Assembly (NCBI RefSeq): GCF_023195895.1
Contig: NZ_JALPRK010000008.1
Coordinates: 62,001 to 126,000 of the forward strand
Length of the DNA: 64,000 nucleotides
Direction: 5' to 3'
Origin: Paenibacillus mellifer
GTDB lineage: Bacteria > Bacillota > Bacilli > Paenibacillales > Paenibacillaceae
Shown here: piece by piece, positions 34,961 through 43,324 of the stretch
Layout of the letters: each line of letters begins with the position of its first letter
Numbering within the stretch: the first letter of the stretch is position 1
The notes under the pieces: generated by a model
What the model was told of the DNA's origin: nothing
Seen by the model: the letters and a program-made list of their open reading frames with translations, nothing else
Databases searched by the model: none
Program-made: the position numbers and the translations under genes

Positions 34961-35005
34961 TCATGCGTTGGTTTTTCTATTATACCTCATCTTTGCACGT
35001 TTGGG

Positions 35006-36127
35006 TCATCGAAGTCCGCCGAATCCCTGGATCCTCACTTCGATCTTCACTTTGAATGTCAGACGGGGATATAGCTCTTCCCACTGCCGCCAATCGTCTG
35101 AATTTGAATGGGTTCCGCGATAGATCAGCCCGAAACCGACGGGGTCGGCTCCACGGGCTTGCAGCTTGGATAGCAAAGCTTCCGCCTTTTTCATGTACCT
35201 CTTCTCCGCTTCTTCCTTTAACTGCTTCGTATCAGCCGGGTCAATATCCTCTGACGATTCCTCGATCGTCCCAACCAATTTGATATTCACTTCGGCATAT
35301 GGCTCGGAATCCCGCGGAATTTTGATTTTATATTTGGTCTTCGCTTTGTTTATTGATATATAGAACTTTTGGGTTCCGGTCGTCTTCACTTCAAGATCCG
35401 CTTTTTCCGTACGATTGGTGATGAGGTTCAACAATTTTGTTTCCTCCGGGTTCAGCAAGCCCAAGCTCTTGTCCTTGTTCATGAAGACGGACTTATCGAT
35501 CTGTAATAATTCGTTGTCTTCGGCTTCGATAATAGGGAGCACCGGGTCCAGTCCTCTTTCAGTCAAACGCTTGCGAAAGCTAAACAAATAATCGGAAACA
35601 ATGAAGGCAGACTCCGTTCCAGATTGGCCGAATGATAAAAACAAGGCATTGGAAGGCAGCCGTTCCGATTTCGGCTTGAGCTGCAGCACTTTCTCCGCAT
35701 TGGGCCTGGCCACGCCAACCCATGCTATTTTCTGGATATCCCGCCTACGCATAAACCAATCAAGCAAACGGTTCACGTCTCCTTCTTTGACGACGTCCTC
35801 CCCGAATAGGATTACCTTTGTATGGCTGAAATCCAGCTCTTTATCCACTTTCGCTTTGATTTTGCGGACGGCATTCGTGATCGAATCGGACTTTTCTCCA
35901 AGGAGAATAAATTCCTCCTGACCTGCTTTGACATCGGCTTGAGGGATAGCCAATTTAAGCAGCACGTTATAACGGGGCGAGTCTTCTTCCGCCTCGGCGT
36001 TATGATCGATACCCATACTGACCACAAAAAAGCGTTTGTCGATATCTTTATAACCGCAAGAACTTAACGTTACAACTAAACCGACGAGGAGGCAAGCGAA
36101 CATCCATTGTCGACAGATGCGGGTCAT
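35006..36127 (-). CDS. gerKC: Spore germination lipoprotein, Ger(x)C family
   Basis: A 373-residue lipoprotein, the C subunit of a GerA-type nutrient germinant receptor in the spore inner membrane. The signal peptide ends with a lipobox-like 'VVTLSSCGYKDIDKRFFVVS' (Cys about residue 25), the diagnostic start of the mature GerC protein. The N-terminal domain has 'DFSHTKVILFGEDVVKEG', and the C-terminal domain ends in 'WRQWEELYPRLTFKVKIEVR'. The start is the ATG at 36127 behind AAGGAGGAG, overlapping the permease stop by 4 bases. Symbol given by family; GerA, GerB or GerK subgroup is not decided by sequence. Confidence 0.92.
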   Translation of the reverse strand: MTRICRQWMFACLLVGLVVTLSSCGYKDIDKRFFVVSMGIDHNAEAEEDSPRYNVLLKLAIPQADVKAGQEEFILLGEKSDSITNAVRKIKAKVDKELDFSHTKVILFGEDVVKEGDVNRLLDWFMRRRDIQKIAWVGVARPNAEKVLQLKPKSERLPSNALFLSFGQSGTESAFIVSDYLFSFRKRLTERGLDPVLPIIEAEDNELLQIDKSVFMNKDKSLGLLNPEETKLLNLITNRTEKADLEVKTTGTQKFYISINKAKTKYKIKIPRDSEPYAEVNIKLVGTIEESSEDIDPADTKQLKEEAEKRYMKKAEALLSKLQARGADPVGFGLIYRGTHSNSDDWRQWEELYPRLTFKVKIEVRIQGFGGLR

Positions 36128-37212
36128 TCGGTTCTCCTCCTTGCCAAAATCAATAGGACGGCTACAAGCAAAATTTCTGCGGGCAGACGCAGATTCAGCC
36201 AGGCTTCGCCAAACTTCAAGATGTCCAACTCTTGCATCCAGTTTTCGGTCAGCCATACTGCAACGCCAAAAGCCAATAAGACTCCCCACCGAAACACGTT
36301 CCGGATCCCGACTCTCCGCGGCCTCCAAGATACCGATCCCCGCAGTAATTCAATAGAGATATGCCAATGAACAATAATCGAAACGACGGATAAGATGATG
36401 TAATTAATCAGCGCAATCGTCGTTACCCTTTCGATCGGTGCCAGTTCCATTCGCAGCGAATCCACGGTCGTGACCCAGGGAAATGTCAAATCCCCAACGC
36501 CGTCCGTTCCGTGAAAGGCGATAGGTATGAAAAAAACCGTTAGTAACACGGTACAACCCATCAAAGGTACGGGCCATAAGCCGCTAAGGCGTATTTTTTC
36601 GGGAAACACCCGCTGAAAGATCGCCATGTTGGCGTAGCCCGCAAAAACGTATGAGCCGGCCGACAAGTCGCTCCAACTTGGAATATTCCCGGCACGGGAC
36701 GCAACCTCAAATATCGAATACCAACTGATGTTATCGCCTGTATAGGCCAAGTATAGGACGATGAGCAAGACCGGGATATTGAGGATCAGAATGATCTCCA
36801 GCAAATACAACACCTTATGGGTGTTCAGGTAAGCGACGGATAGGATAATCACCGTGCAAAAAAGGGCGATCAACCGGGGTTCGGACATTTCCGGATTTAT
36901 GTACCGCTGGGCAATGTCATTGATCCCCAGCAGTGTCATGGCCCCGGCTAAAAACCAAATCCCGCCAAACGCGGACAAGAAAGCAAATTTGAGCCAGCCC
37001 GGAAATCGCTTCAACAACTCTGGTAGTCCTTTGTTGGGATGGTTCTTCAGAGCAAAGGTGAATACCGCCATCATAATAGAACCTAATAGAGTAGCCAGCA
37101 AAATACCCATTACCGCGCCATCGAAACGGTCCCGTATCAGTATCGAGGGCACGTACACCAGAGAATTGACCAGCATGTTCAATAGCACAAGAGATATGAA
37201 GTGTCGGTTCAC
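36124..37212 (-). CDS. gerKB: Spore germination permease, GerAB/KB family
   Basis: A 362-residue membrane protein of about ten helices in the spore germination branch of the APC superfamily. It is the B subunit, thought to bind the germinant. It begins with a GTG at 37212 (AAAGGGGG upstream), giving 'VNRHFISLVLLNMLVNSLVY', the family's first helix; 'FPEKIRLSGLWPVPLMGC' and 'FPWVTTVDSLRMELAPIERV' are typical. One base separates the GTG from the stop of gerKA, so translation is coupled. The amino acid or sugar recognised cannot be read. Confidence 0.92.
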   Translation of the reverse strand: MNRHFISLVLLNMLVNSLVYVPSILIRDRFDGAVMGILLATLLGSIMMAVFTFALKNHPNKGLPELLKRFPGWLKFAFLSAFGGIWFLAGAMTLLGINDIAQRYINPEMSEPRLIALFCTVIILSVAYLNTHKVLYLLEIILILNIPVLLIVLYLAYTGDNISWYSIFEVASRAGNIPSWSDLSAGSYVFAGYANMAIFQRVFPEKIRLSGLWPVPLMGCTVLLTVFFIPIAFHGTDGVGDLTFPWVTTVDSLRMELAPIERVTTIALINYIILSVVSIIVHWHISIELLRGSVSWRPRRVGIRNVFRWGVLLAFGVAVWLTENWMQELDILKFGEAWLNLRLPAEILLVAVLLILARRRTE

Positions 37213-37213
37213 A

Positions 37214-38587
37214 TCAATCTCCCCCTTTGGGCTTTCTAGGGATCTCTTCCGGTGTCGGCGCATAATACATTTTGAAATACGGCTCTCCAAAACTATCCAA
37301 GTGAACCAGATAAATAATCAGCCCTGTCATTCCCAGAATCATCCCTATCACACCGAATGCTACGGTACAGGCAAATATCCCGTACTTGACGAATCTCATG
37401 GCAAAACCCATGGCCGTAATAGGAATGACGAAGTTGGCGATCGCCACCGCCGCCACGATAATAATCATGATGTTGGATACAAGACCCGCTTCCGTCGCCG
37501 CTTGCCCCAGTATCAGACCGCCGACCGTCGCCGCTGTGGATCCGATTGTTTTGGGAAGCCTAACGCTGGCTTCCGTAAGTAATTCCATCATCAAGAGCAT
37601 AAACAGCACCTCCACAAAGGCAGGAAAAGGAACACCGATGCGGCTTCCTGCGATCGAAAGGGCCAGTTGCACCCGGAATACCTCCGGATTGTAGGCCGTT
37701 AACGCAACATACATAGAAGGAAGCAGGACACTGATGAACAAGCCGAGATAGCGGATGACAATCAGACTTTTCTTGATCCAATACGACTGATATATGTCCT
37801 CCATCGAGGAGAAGAAATCATAGAATGTGGAGGGAGCGATCAGAGCAAAAGGCGTTCCTTGAATGAGCATAACGACCTTTCCCTGTGATAGATTGAATGC
37901 GACCCGGTCCGGGCGTTCCGTAATCATCATAATGGGAAACAGCGATCTTTTTTTCTTCGTCAAGTGCTTTTGCAGCTGTCCTGCCCCCTGCAATACTTCG
38001 ACCTTCACCCCCTGAATCGCTTTTTTAACGTTTTCCAGCACTTGGGGGTTAACCAAATTCTCATCATACAACATGCCGATTCCGGTTTGCGACAGCTTTC
38101 CGGCGGTTTCCTGCTCGAAACGCAGAGATACCTGGCGGTAACGCGCGCGGATCAAACCGACATTGATTGCTATATCCTCGCTGAGAGCGTTTTGCGGCCC
38201 TTGAATTACGGTTTCGATCGTAGCTTTATGGATTGTTTTATTCTGAACGTGATGGACGTCCAGCAAAAAGAGCTCATCGCTGCCCAACATTAGAAAGGCG
38301 AATCCGAATAGGATGCCGTTCATTATGGTTTGCCGATCATCCGACAGAGGTCGAGAAACGGGAAGAAATCGAACGTAGCCGCGGTAAGCCTGCTCATCTC
38401 CCAATGCGTAAAGCGGTTGAATGATCTTTTCATGGATGGATTTTTCGTCGATTAAGCTATTCAAGTAAAGAATTCGGACCTGAGTTTCCCCGTGCTTCAC
38501 TTCCCGGTACACCATATCCGAGTGCTTTCTTAACTTTTCCTGCAACCAATCCAGGATTTTATCCGATTGCTTGCCCCCCATATCCAT
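37214..38587 (-). CDS. gerKA: Spore germination protein, GerAA/KA family
   Basis: A 457-residue A subunit. It has a soluble N-terminal part of about 240 residues and a C-terminal membrane domain of four to five helices. Diagnostic stretches are 'ALSEDIAINVGLIRARYRQV', 'LVNPQVLENVKKAIQGV', 'PIMMITERPDRVAFNLSQGK', 'VVMLIQGTPFALIAPSTFYD' and 'FPAFVEVLFMLLMMELLTEA'. GGAGGAGGG precedes the ATG. It is the first gene of the tricistronic receptor operon. Expression would be in the forespore under sigma-G, but no promoter was identified. Confidence 0.94.
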   Translation of the reverse strand: MDMGGKQSDKILDWLQEKLRKHSDMVYREVKHGETQVRILYLNSLIDEKSIHEKIIQPLYALGDEQAYRGYVRFLPVSRPLSDDRQTIMNGILFGFAFLMLGSDELFLLDVHHVQNKTIHKATIETVIQGPQNALSEDIAINVGLIRARYRQVSLRFEQETAGKLSQTGIGMLYDENLVNPQVLENVKKAIQGVKVEVLQGAGQLQKHLTKKKRSLFPIMMITERPDRVAFNLSQGKVVMLIQGTPFALIAPSTFYDFFSSMEDIYQSYWIKKSLIVIRYLGLFISVLLPSMYVALTAYNPEVFRVQLALSIAGSRIGVPFPAFVEVLFMLLMMELLTEASVRLPKTIGSTAATVGGLILGQAATEAGLVSNIMIIIVAAVAIANFVIPITAMGFAMRFVKYGIFACTVAFGVIGMILGMTGLIIYLVHLDSFGEPYFKMYYAPTPEEIPRKPKGGD

Positions 38588-38702
38588 TTGAACCCTCCTC
38601 CGTTCGGAACGGAGCTATTATTTCCCAAGTAATTGTCTTCCATGCATCATGCTCCCCACGCTTTTATGCAGCCCCGAAAACCGCTTAAAGCCGGTTCCGT
38701 GC

Positions 38703-38746
38703 ATAAAAAAACGCGGCAACAAAGGGGATATGCCCTTGCAGCTCGC
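38703..38746 (-). terminator. Probable terminator of the nucleotidase gene
   Basis: On the minus strand a GC-rich, imperfect hairpin (CGCG...AAGGG / CCCCTT...CGCG) ends in TTTTTTT (38705-38711), about 50 bases past the nucleotidase stop. The stem has mismatches, so it is less certain. Confidence 0.5.
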
Positions 38747-38793
38747 GCTTTGGATTTCCTAATACTTCACCGTTATCGATCATTACGGACAAC

Positions 38794-39513
38794 CTATCGC
38801 GATTCTCCGTTCCTAACACCGGTCAGCTCCTTTACTTCCTCCAATCGGTGAATCTCATATGTCGTTTGCAGGTCCAGCGTATTTGGGCGGCGAAACGGGT
38901 TAAACCAGCAGGTGTCGATGCCGTAATTGAAGCCGCCTTTCATGTCGGAGGTCAGCGAATCTCCCACGATTAACACCCGGCTTTTGTCCGTTGAACGAAG
39001 TCCCAATATATCAAAAGCATAGTCGAAAATCCCCGGATGCGGCTTCTGATACCCCGTGTCCTCGGACACGATGACGGCTTCGAACATCTCCGCCAATTCA
39101 GAGCCGGCAATTCGGCTCGTCTGCACCTTCTTGATGCCGTTCGTGAGGATCGCAAGGTGAACACCGGCTTCGTTCAAATCGCGGCAGAGCTCATAAGCGC
39201 CGTCGATCAAAAAAATGCCTTGCCCGAGTTGTCCCAAATAACGCTCGCTGATCTCCTCCACCTGGAAGCAGGGAGTTAAGCCGAGCTCTTGAAACAGCCT
39301 GGAGAATCGTTCCGTCCGCAGAGCGGCCTGCGTTACAAGGCCCTGCTCAAGATCGCGCCACAACTGCTGATTAATCGCCTGATAGGCCCTCATCACCTCG
39401 CCGGTGCAGGCGATGCCTGCCTCCGTGAGCGTCCGGTTCAAGGCATGGTTTTCCGCCTTAGGGTAATCGTATAACGTATCGTCTGCGTCGAATAAAATAT
39501 GTGTGTAAATCAT
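38794..39513 (-). CDS. YjjG-type pyrimidine 5'-nucleotidase (HAD superfamily)
   Basis: A 239-residue HAD phosphatase resembling YjjG, which removes phosphate from non-canonical pyrimidine nucleotides and so protects DNA. Motif I is 'HILFDADDTLYDYPKAENHA' (DxDDT, the nucleophile Asp9), motif II 'LAILTNGIKKVQTSRIAGSE', motif III 'SEDTGYQKPHPGIF' (Lys) and motif IV 'VLIVGDSLTSDMKGGFNYGI'. The cap domain lies between residues 15 and 90. GGAGG precedes the ATG by five bases. Length fits the family. Confidence 0.92.
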   Translation of the reverse strand: MIYTHILFDADDTLYDYPKAENHALNRTLTEAGIACTGEVMRAYQAINQQLWRDLEQGLVTQAALRTERFSRLFQELGLTPCFQVEEISERYLGQLGQGIFLIDGAYELCRDLNEAGVHLAILTNGIKKVQTSRIAGSELAEMFEAVIVSEDTGYQKPHPGIFDYAFDILGLRSTDKSRVLIVGDSLTSDMKGGFNYGIDTCWFNPFRRPNTLDLQTTYEIHRLEEVKELTGVRNGESR

Positions 39514-39554
39514 GGGTTCCTCCTGTTGCGTTCTCTGCTATCGAAGAATGTCAC

Positions 39555-39905
39555 CTAACACTGACACACCATCAGCACATTCCCGTCGGGGTCCTTGAAA
39601 TTAAACCAGTGATCATGCTCGATCCCCGTAATCAATTCCACGTTCTGCTCCTTCATGAAAGCATAGGCTTCCGCAATGTTCCCAGCGTTGAAATGAAATG
39701 CCGGAACGCGAAACGTGGTTTCTTTGGCATAGATTTTGCTGTCCAGAACCAGGCTTGTTCCCTGCATCGGCAGCACGTACAAATGTCCGTGCAGAATTTC
39801 TCCATCGGCAGCCAGACCGAACAAGCCGCAGTACCAGTCACGGGCCCGCTCTATGTCGCTGACCGGGAGAAACACCGTCCCGATTTGATTGCTGATTGGA
39901 TTCAA
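39555..39905 (-). CDS. VOC family (glyoxalase/bleomycin-resistance-like) protein
   Basis: About 116 residues forming one VOC module of two beta-alpha-beta-beta-beta units. Key pieces are 'IGTVFLPVSDIERARDWYCG' and the C-terminal 'HDHWFNFKDPDGNVLMVCQC', where the Glu/His metal ligands usually lie. The TTG at 39905 is the likely start, five bases after GGGGAGG; a longer frame starts at 39923 before the ribosome binding site. It closes the pentapeptide-AraC-VOC operon, so it may bind or modify a toxic small molecule. Confidence 0.82.
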   Translation of the reverse strand: MNPISNQIGTVFLPVSDIERARDWYCGLFGLAADGEILHGHLYVLPMQGTSLVLDSKIYAKETTFRVPAFHFNAGNIAEAYAFMKEQNVELITGIEHDHWFNFKDPDGNVLMVCQC

Positions 39906-39919
39906 GAAACCCTCCCCTT

Positions 39920-40834
39920 TCACGTCCTTGTTCTGATCGGAATGTATAAATCCACCTTGGCCTTCCCTTGCGGATCCTGCGCCGGATCGTTCATGCTGAA
40001 CTCCAGGCAGTACCGGTCGTCCGGGTCATAAGCGCTGTCCGGCAGCCAGTTTCCGAATATGCTCTGGTACAGAAGCGCAAGTTTATCCGGCGTATCGTAA
40101 AAATAAAACTTGGCATATAGTCCTCCGGGTAGCGTCTGGAACCGGATCTCCTGCGGGGCATCCGCTCGGCTTAGCGTATTCGGTACGGTTACGCAGGCAT
40201 CGTACCGGCATTCCTCCTCCTCGGTCACCGCCGGATCGTCCAAAGAAATGCCGATAAAGGATTGCTCCGGCGGAAACAACCGATGCTGGGCGGCCCACTT
40301 CCCTAACTGCGCCCAAGCCCGATAGGTTTCCAGATAACTGCCGACATGCCTCACGTACGCTACTTCCAACAAAGGAAGCTCTTCAATGGTTGCTTGCATT
40401 TGCCAAACCCTCCTCAAGAAACTGTGTTTTACAGTTTGATCATAAAGGGTTGGCGTTTGACCGGCTTCCCCGGGATTGCGGTCCGATAACGAAATATTGC
40501 GGTCCTGCCGTGTTTGCTCGCGCATTCCGGTTGGTGTTTGGCCAAAATGCTTCTTGAATGCCGCATTGAAGTTCGAGGCGGACTCGAAGCCGCATAACAA
40601 GGCTATTTCCAGTACGGATTTGTCGGTTTCCAGCAAACAACCGGCCGCTCGGGCTAACCGCTGCTTGGTGATATACGCAAAAGGCGTATCCCCCGTCACC
40701 GAGGCAAAAATTCGCGAGAAATGATACTTGGAGAAGTGGGACAACTCGGCTAATTGATCCAAGCTGAGCTTGTGATCCAAGTGCGCATCGATAAACTTGC
40801 AGACCTCGCCCACTCTTTCCCGATAATCGTTCAT
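39920..40834 (-). CDS. AraC family regulator with GyrI-like effector domain
   Basis: A 304-residue regulator from the ATG at 40834. Residues 5-105 hold two helix-turn-helix motifs ('LSLDQLAELSHFSKYHFSRI', 'VLEIALLCGFESASNFNAAF', then 'FKKHFGQTPTGMRE'). Residues 145-300 form a GyrI-like small-molecule-binding domain ('YVRHVGSYLETYRAWAQLGK', 'GGLYAKFYFYDTPDKLALLY'). The layout matches MerR/BmrR-like and Rob-type multidrug-sensing regulators. Its start codon shares one base with the stop of the pentapeptide gene (TGATG), and the next gene is 14 bases downstream. Ligand unknown. Confidence 0.9.
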   Translation of the reverse strand: MNDYRERVGEVCKFIDAHLDHKLSLDQLAELSHFSKYHFSRIFASVTGDTPFAYITKQRLARAAGCLLETDKSVLEIALLCGFESASNFNAAFKKHFGQTPTGMREQTRQDRNISLSDRNPGEAGQTPTLYDQTVKHSFLRRVWQMQATIEELPLLEVAYVRHVGSYLETYRAWAQLGKWAAQHRLFPPEQSFIGISLDDPAVTEEEECRYDACVTVPNTLSRADAPQEIRFQTLPGGLYAKFYFYDTPDKLALLYQSIFGNWLPDSAYDPDDRYCLEFSMNDPAQDPQGKAKVDLYIPIRTRT

Positions 40835-41724
40835 CAAGCCTCTTTCCTCCCCGAAGCCCCTTCCCAATGGGAGGGCCGCTTGAGGAGAGGAGGCAGCTTG
40901 GTGGCGGCGTCCCCTTTGGCGGCGTTGACCTGAGCCTGAGTCAAGAACAGGCTCTGTGACAGATCGGCCCCCCTTAAATCGGCATCCCGCAAATCCGCGC
41001 CGATCACGTCGGCCCCGCGGAGGTCCGCTCCCCGCAAATCGGCGGCGATCAGATAGGCGCCTCTTAAGAGGGCGCCTCGCAAATCGGCACCCCGGAGCTT
41101 GGCGCCAATCAAGTCTTCGCCCCGTCCAAAGTTGCTGCGGCGTCCAGGCGCAGAACGGGCCTGCCGGAGCGCTTCGGTGCGGACGCGATCGCTCACCTCC
41201 AGCAGCAGCTCGTTGACTTTCGCGCGATGAGCGGCCGGGTCGCAGCCGATCAAGCCGTCCACATCCGCGTAAGTCAGCCGTTCCGTCTCGTCATAGGCGA
41301 TTCGCAGTCGATCATGCAAATCGTTCACCTGGGGTAAACTTAACGCTTCGTCCAGGTACCAGAGCATTTCGTGCAGTTGCCACATCACCGGGAAGATTTC
41401 GAACATCGGCTTAGCAGATCCCGGTGCTTGACGCCAACTCACCCCGGCGAAAGTCACCTGTGAAACCTGTTGCCCTGCGCCAAAGCAATCGTAAACGGTA
41501 CACCCTCGGTATCCTCCCTCCCGCAGACGGCTGTGCATTCCGCAGCGGAAATCCTCCCGCAGATGTCCGCAGGGTTGTCCTGCCGCTTTGTCCGCGGCGA
41601 AGTCCACCGATGCGGCGAAGGGCAGAGCGGCACAGCACAAGCCAAAGCAATTGTCGCAGTCGGCCCGCAGCGATAACCGGCGTTGCCCGTAAGCTGTTTC
41701 CCCGTTCGTTAAGTTATCAGGCAT
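40834..41724 (-). CDS. Pentapeptide-repeat protein with Cys-rich N-terminal domain
   Basis: A 296-residue protein. Residues 20-80 hold eight cysteines beginning 'CDNCFGLCC' and continuing with a Cys/His cluster ('[16 protein letters not shown]', 'CTVYDCFG'), which resembles a zinc- or iron-binding YkgJ-like fold. Residues 200-265 form a short right-handed beta helix of about 11 pentapeptide repeats ('[20 protein letters not shown]' onward). The middle part is helical and Asp/Arg-rich. The ATG at 41724 follows GAGG. Pentapeptide proteins can protect DNA gyrase or other targets, but this short helix lacks the Qnr-like features. It starts the operon with the AraC-GyrI regulator and VOC protein. 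Confidence 0.85.
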   Translation of the reverse strand: MPDNLTNGETAYGQRRLSLRADCDNCFGLCCAALPFAASVDFAADKAAGQPCGHLREDFRCGMHSRLREGGYRGCTVYDCFGAGQQVSQVTFAGVSWRQAPGSAKPMFEIFPVMWQLHEMLWYLDEALSLPQVNDLHDRLRIAYDETERLTYADVDGLIGCDPAAHRAKVNELLLEVSDRVRTEALRQARSAPGRRSNFGRGEDLIGAKLRGADLRGALLRGAYLIAADLRGADLRGADVIGADLRDADLRGADLSQSLFLTQAQVNAAKGDAATKLPPLLKRPSHWEGASGRKEA

Positions 41725-41815
41725 CACGAAATTCCTCTCTTTTCTTCTTCATGGTTGTGTAACTAATATAAACAAGGAGACGAGAAAATCATAGGGATAT
41801 TCCTAGTTTATTCCC

Positions 41816-42268
41816 TTAACGAATTTCGCGGATTTGTCCGAGATGATGCTCCGCATGCCGGACGTAATCTTCAAGCAATTCGTCGAGCGTTAGCGAGGTA
41901 CCGTCGCTGAGGAAGCACCGTTTCGCCCAATCCGATGCGACAGCACTCCGCAATACGTTTAGAATCATTCCGTTAAGTTGATTCCATAACAAGTGCAGCT
42001 CCTCCCGGCTATAATGATGCTGATAGCCGTGACGCTTCACCCATTCATCCTGCACGTATCCCTCAACAGTGATCGGCTCATCCGTCGTCAGGATCCGCGT
42101 AAACCGCACATGGTTATTGGCTGCCGAATCACACAAGTGTCCGAGGATCTCCAGCTTCGACCACTTCTGCGGCGATGGCTTATTGACAAACTGTGCCTCG
42201 TCCATACCGCTGACCGTGCTTGAAAGCTCCGCCAGCAACCGTTCTAATTCTTCAATCCATCTGCTCAT
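41816..42268 (-). CDS. DinB family protein
   Basis: A 150-residue four-helix-bundle protein of the DinB/YfiT family. Metal-ligand histidines are visible in 'WSKLEILGHLCDSAANNHVR' (His) and in the C-terminal 'YVRHAEHHLGQIREI' (His-x-x-His). DinB-like proteins act as metal-dependent thiol-S-transferases (bacillithiol) or hydrolases. It overlaps the 3' end of a second DinB-like fragment by 17 bases. The exact substrate is unknown. Confidence 0.88.
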   Translation of the reverse strand: MSRWIEELERLLAELSSTVSGMDEAQFVNKPSPQKWSKLEILGHLCDSAANNHVRFTRILTTDEPITVEGYVQDEWVKRHGYQHHYSREELHLLWNQLNGMILNVLRSAVASDWAKRCFLSDGTSLTLDELLEDYVRHAEHHLGQIREIR

Positions 42269-42440
42269 CCCGCTCTCCCTCCTTGATTTGGCGCTGTAAA
42301 TACGCTTCGTTTAACCCGTTTTGGACAAAGGGAAATTTCTCCCTGGTTGCCGCTTGCACTCGATCGATGATTTGTCTCAGATGATTCCCGGTATGTTCGG
42401 TCACATGCAAAACGATGCCTCCGACCGAATATACCTCCAT
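42252..42440 (-). pseudogene. C-terminal fragment of a DinB-like gene
   Basis: A 62-residue frame that begins in the middle of a DinB-type fold: 'VGGIVLHVTEHTGNHLRQII' carries the His-x-x-x-His ligand pair of helix 4, but helices 1-3 are missing. No ribosome binding site is seen before the ATG at 42440. Its last 17 bases overlap the start of the intact DinB gene. Most likely a remnant of a second DinB gene whose 5' part was lost. Confidence 0.65.
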
Positions 42441-42505
42441 ATTAGGCCAGAACAGAGATGGAAGTAAATGCCGATTTACGTTTACTTTCGTAAATCGAAA
42501 GAAGC

Positions 42506-42538
42506 CTGTCGAAGCAGGATATATTCCTGCTCCGACAG
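42506..42538 (-). terminator. Hairpin, probable terminator of the stalk-domain gene
   Basis: A 14-bp stem CTGTCGAAGCAGGA / TCCTGCTCCGACAG with one mismatch and a TATAT loop, 55 bases past the stalk-domain gene on the minus strand. The following minus-strand bases CTTCTTTCG are only moderately T-rich. Confidence 0.65.
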
Positions 42539-42594
42539 ACCTCCCAAGATTCCATCATTGGGTATTCTTTTTCATACCTTCGTGCTTTTATCTC

Positions 42595-43305
42595 TTATTT
42601 CAACTTCGCAACACTGGCGGCGACCTTCTCCAGCTCCGCCTGACTTGTTTTGCCATCCGGCGAGCTCAGCGTAACGAAACGGTCATCCTGTTTGAAAGAC
42701 AACATCGGCGTATCGGATGGCGTGTACCATTTGGCTTGAACCCCGTTCGACAACGTGATCGTTTTACCTTCGTATTCATAAGCATAATCCCGAGGGGACA
42801 CCGTGACCGTCATATGATTAAAGATCAGATTAACGCCGTCATCCGAAGCGCCCACCATCTTAAAAGCGTCTCCTTTGGCCATTTGCTGCGGTGCATAAGG
42901 CGCTTCAAAGGTCTCGAATTTGGCGAACGCTTTGGCGACATCCTCCAGTTGAGCTTTCGTATAGTTCACTTCGGTTAACACCACATTACTTTTAGAGATA
43001 TCCGCCGTCTTGCTACCGATTTGCACCAATTGGCGGTCACCATCATAATTGACCGGCACCTTCAACACCTCCGCCAATGCCCGTACAGGCAAATACGTCG
43101 TACCGTTGTAGCTGATCGGTGCCAAAGGCTGCCCTTTCCCGTCAACCGGAGCATAGGTTTTGCCATCGACTTGAATGCTAATTTGATGGTTCAGATAGGC
43201 GTTGATCTTCTGCATTTGGGTTCCGGCATAAACTCCGGCTGCCCCGGTAAGCGTCATACCTACTACTGCGAAAGCTAAGATTGATTTTTTCATATTGTTT
43301 TTCAT
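42595..43305 (-). CDS. Exported copper-amine-oxidase-N (stalk) domain protein
   Basis: About 236 residues, exported: signal peptide residues 1-27 ('KKSILAFAVVGMTLTGAAGV', cleavage near 'VYAGTQ'). Residues 45-100 form the stalk/Cu_amine_oxidN1 domain ('APISYNGTTYLPVRALAEVL'), widespread in Paenibacillus cell-surface proteins. The C-terminal 130 residues are of unknown fold ('VTVSPRDYAYEYEGKTITLS', 'WYTPSDTPMLSFKQDDRFVT'). It lies 19 bases after the TolB-like lipoprotein gene and is probably in the same operon. No catalytic copper site is expected in this domain. Confidence 0.83.
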   Translation of the reverse strand: MKNNMKKSILAFAVVGMTLTGAAGVYAGTQMQKINAYLNHQISIQVDGKTYAPVDGKGQPLAPISYNGTTYLPVRALAEVLKVPVNYDGDRQLVQIGSKTADISKSNVVLTEVNYTKAQLEDVAKAFAKFETFEAPYAPQQMAKGDAFKMVGASDDGVNLIFNHMTVTVSPRDYAYEYEGKTITLSNGVQAKWYTPSDTPMLSFKQDDRFVTLSSPDGKTSQAELEKVAASVAKLK

Positions 43306-43324
43306 AACGTTGATATCTCTCCTC

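Noticed and set aside
36128..36328. N-terminal extension of the germination lipoprotein
   Set aside because: It would overlap the permease gene and bury the signal peptide; the ATG at 36127 has a strong ribosome binding site.
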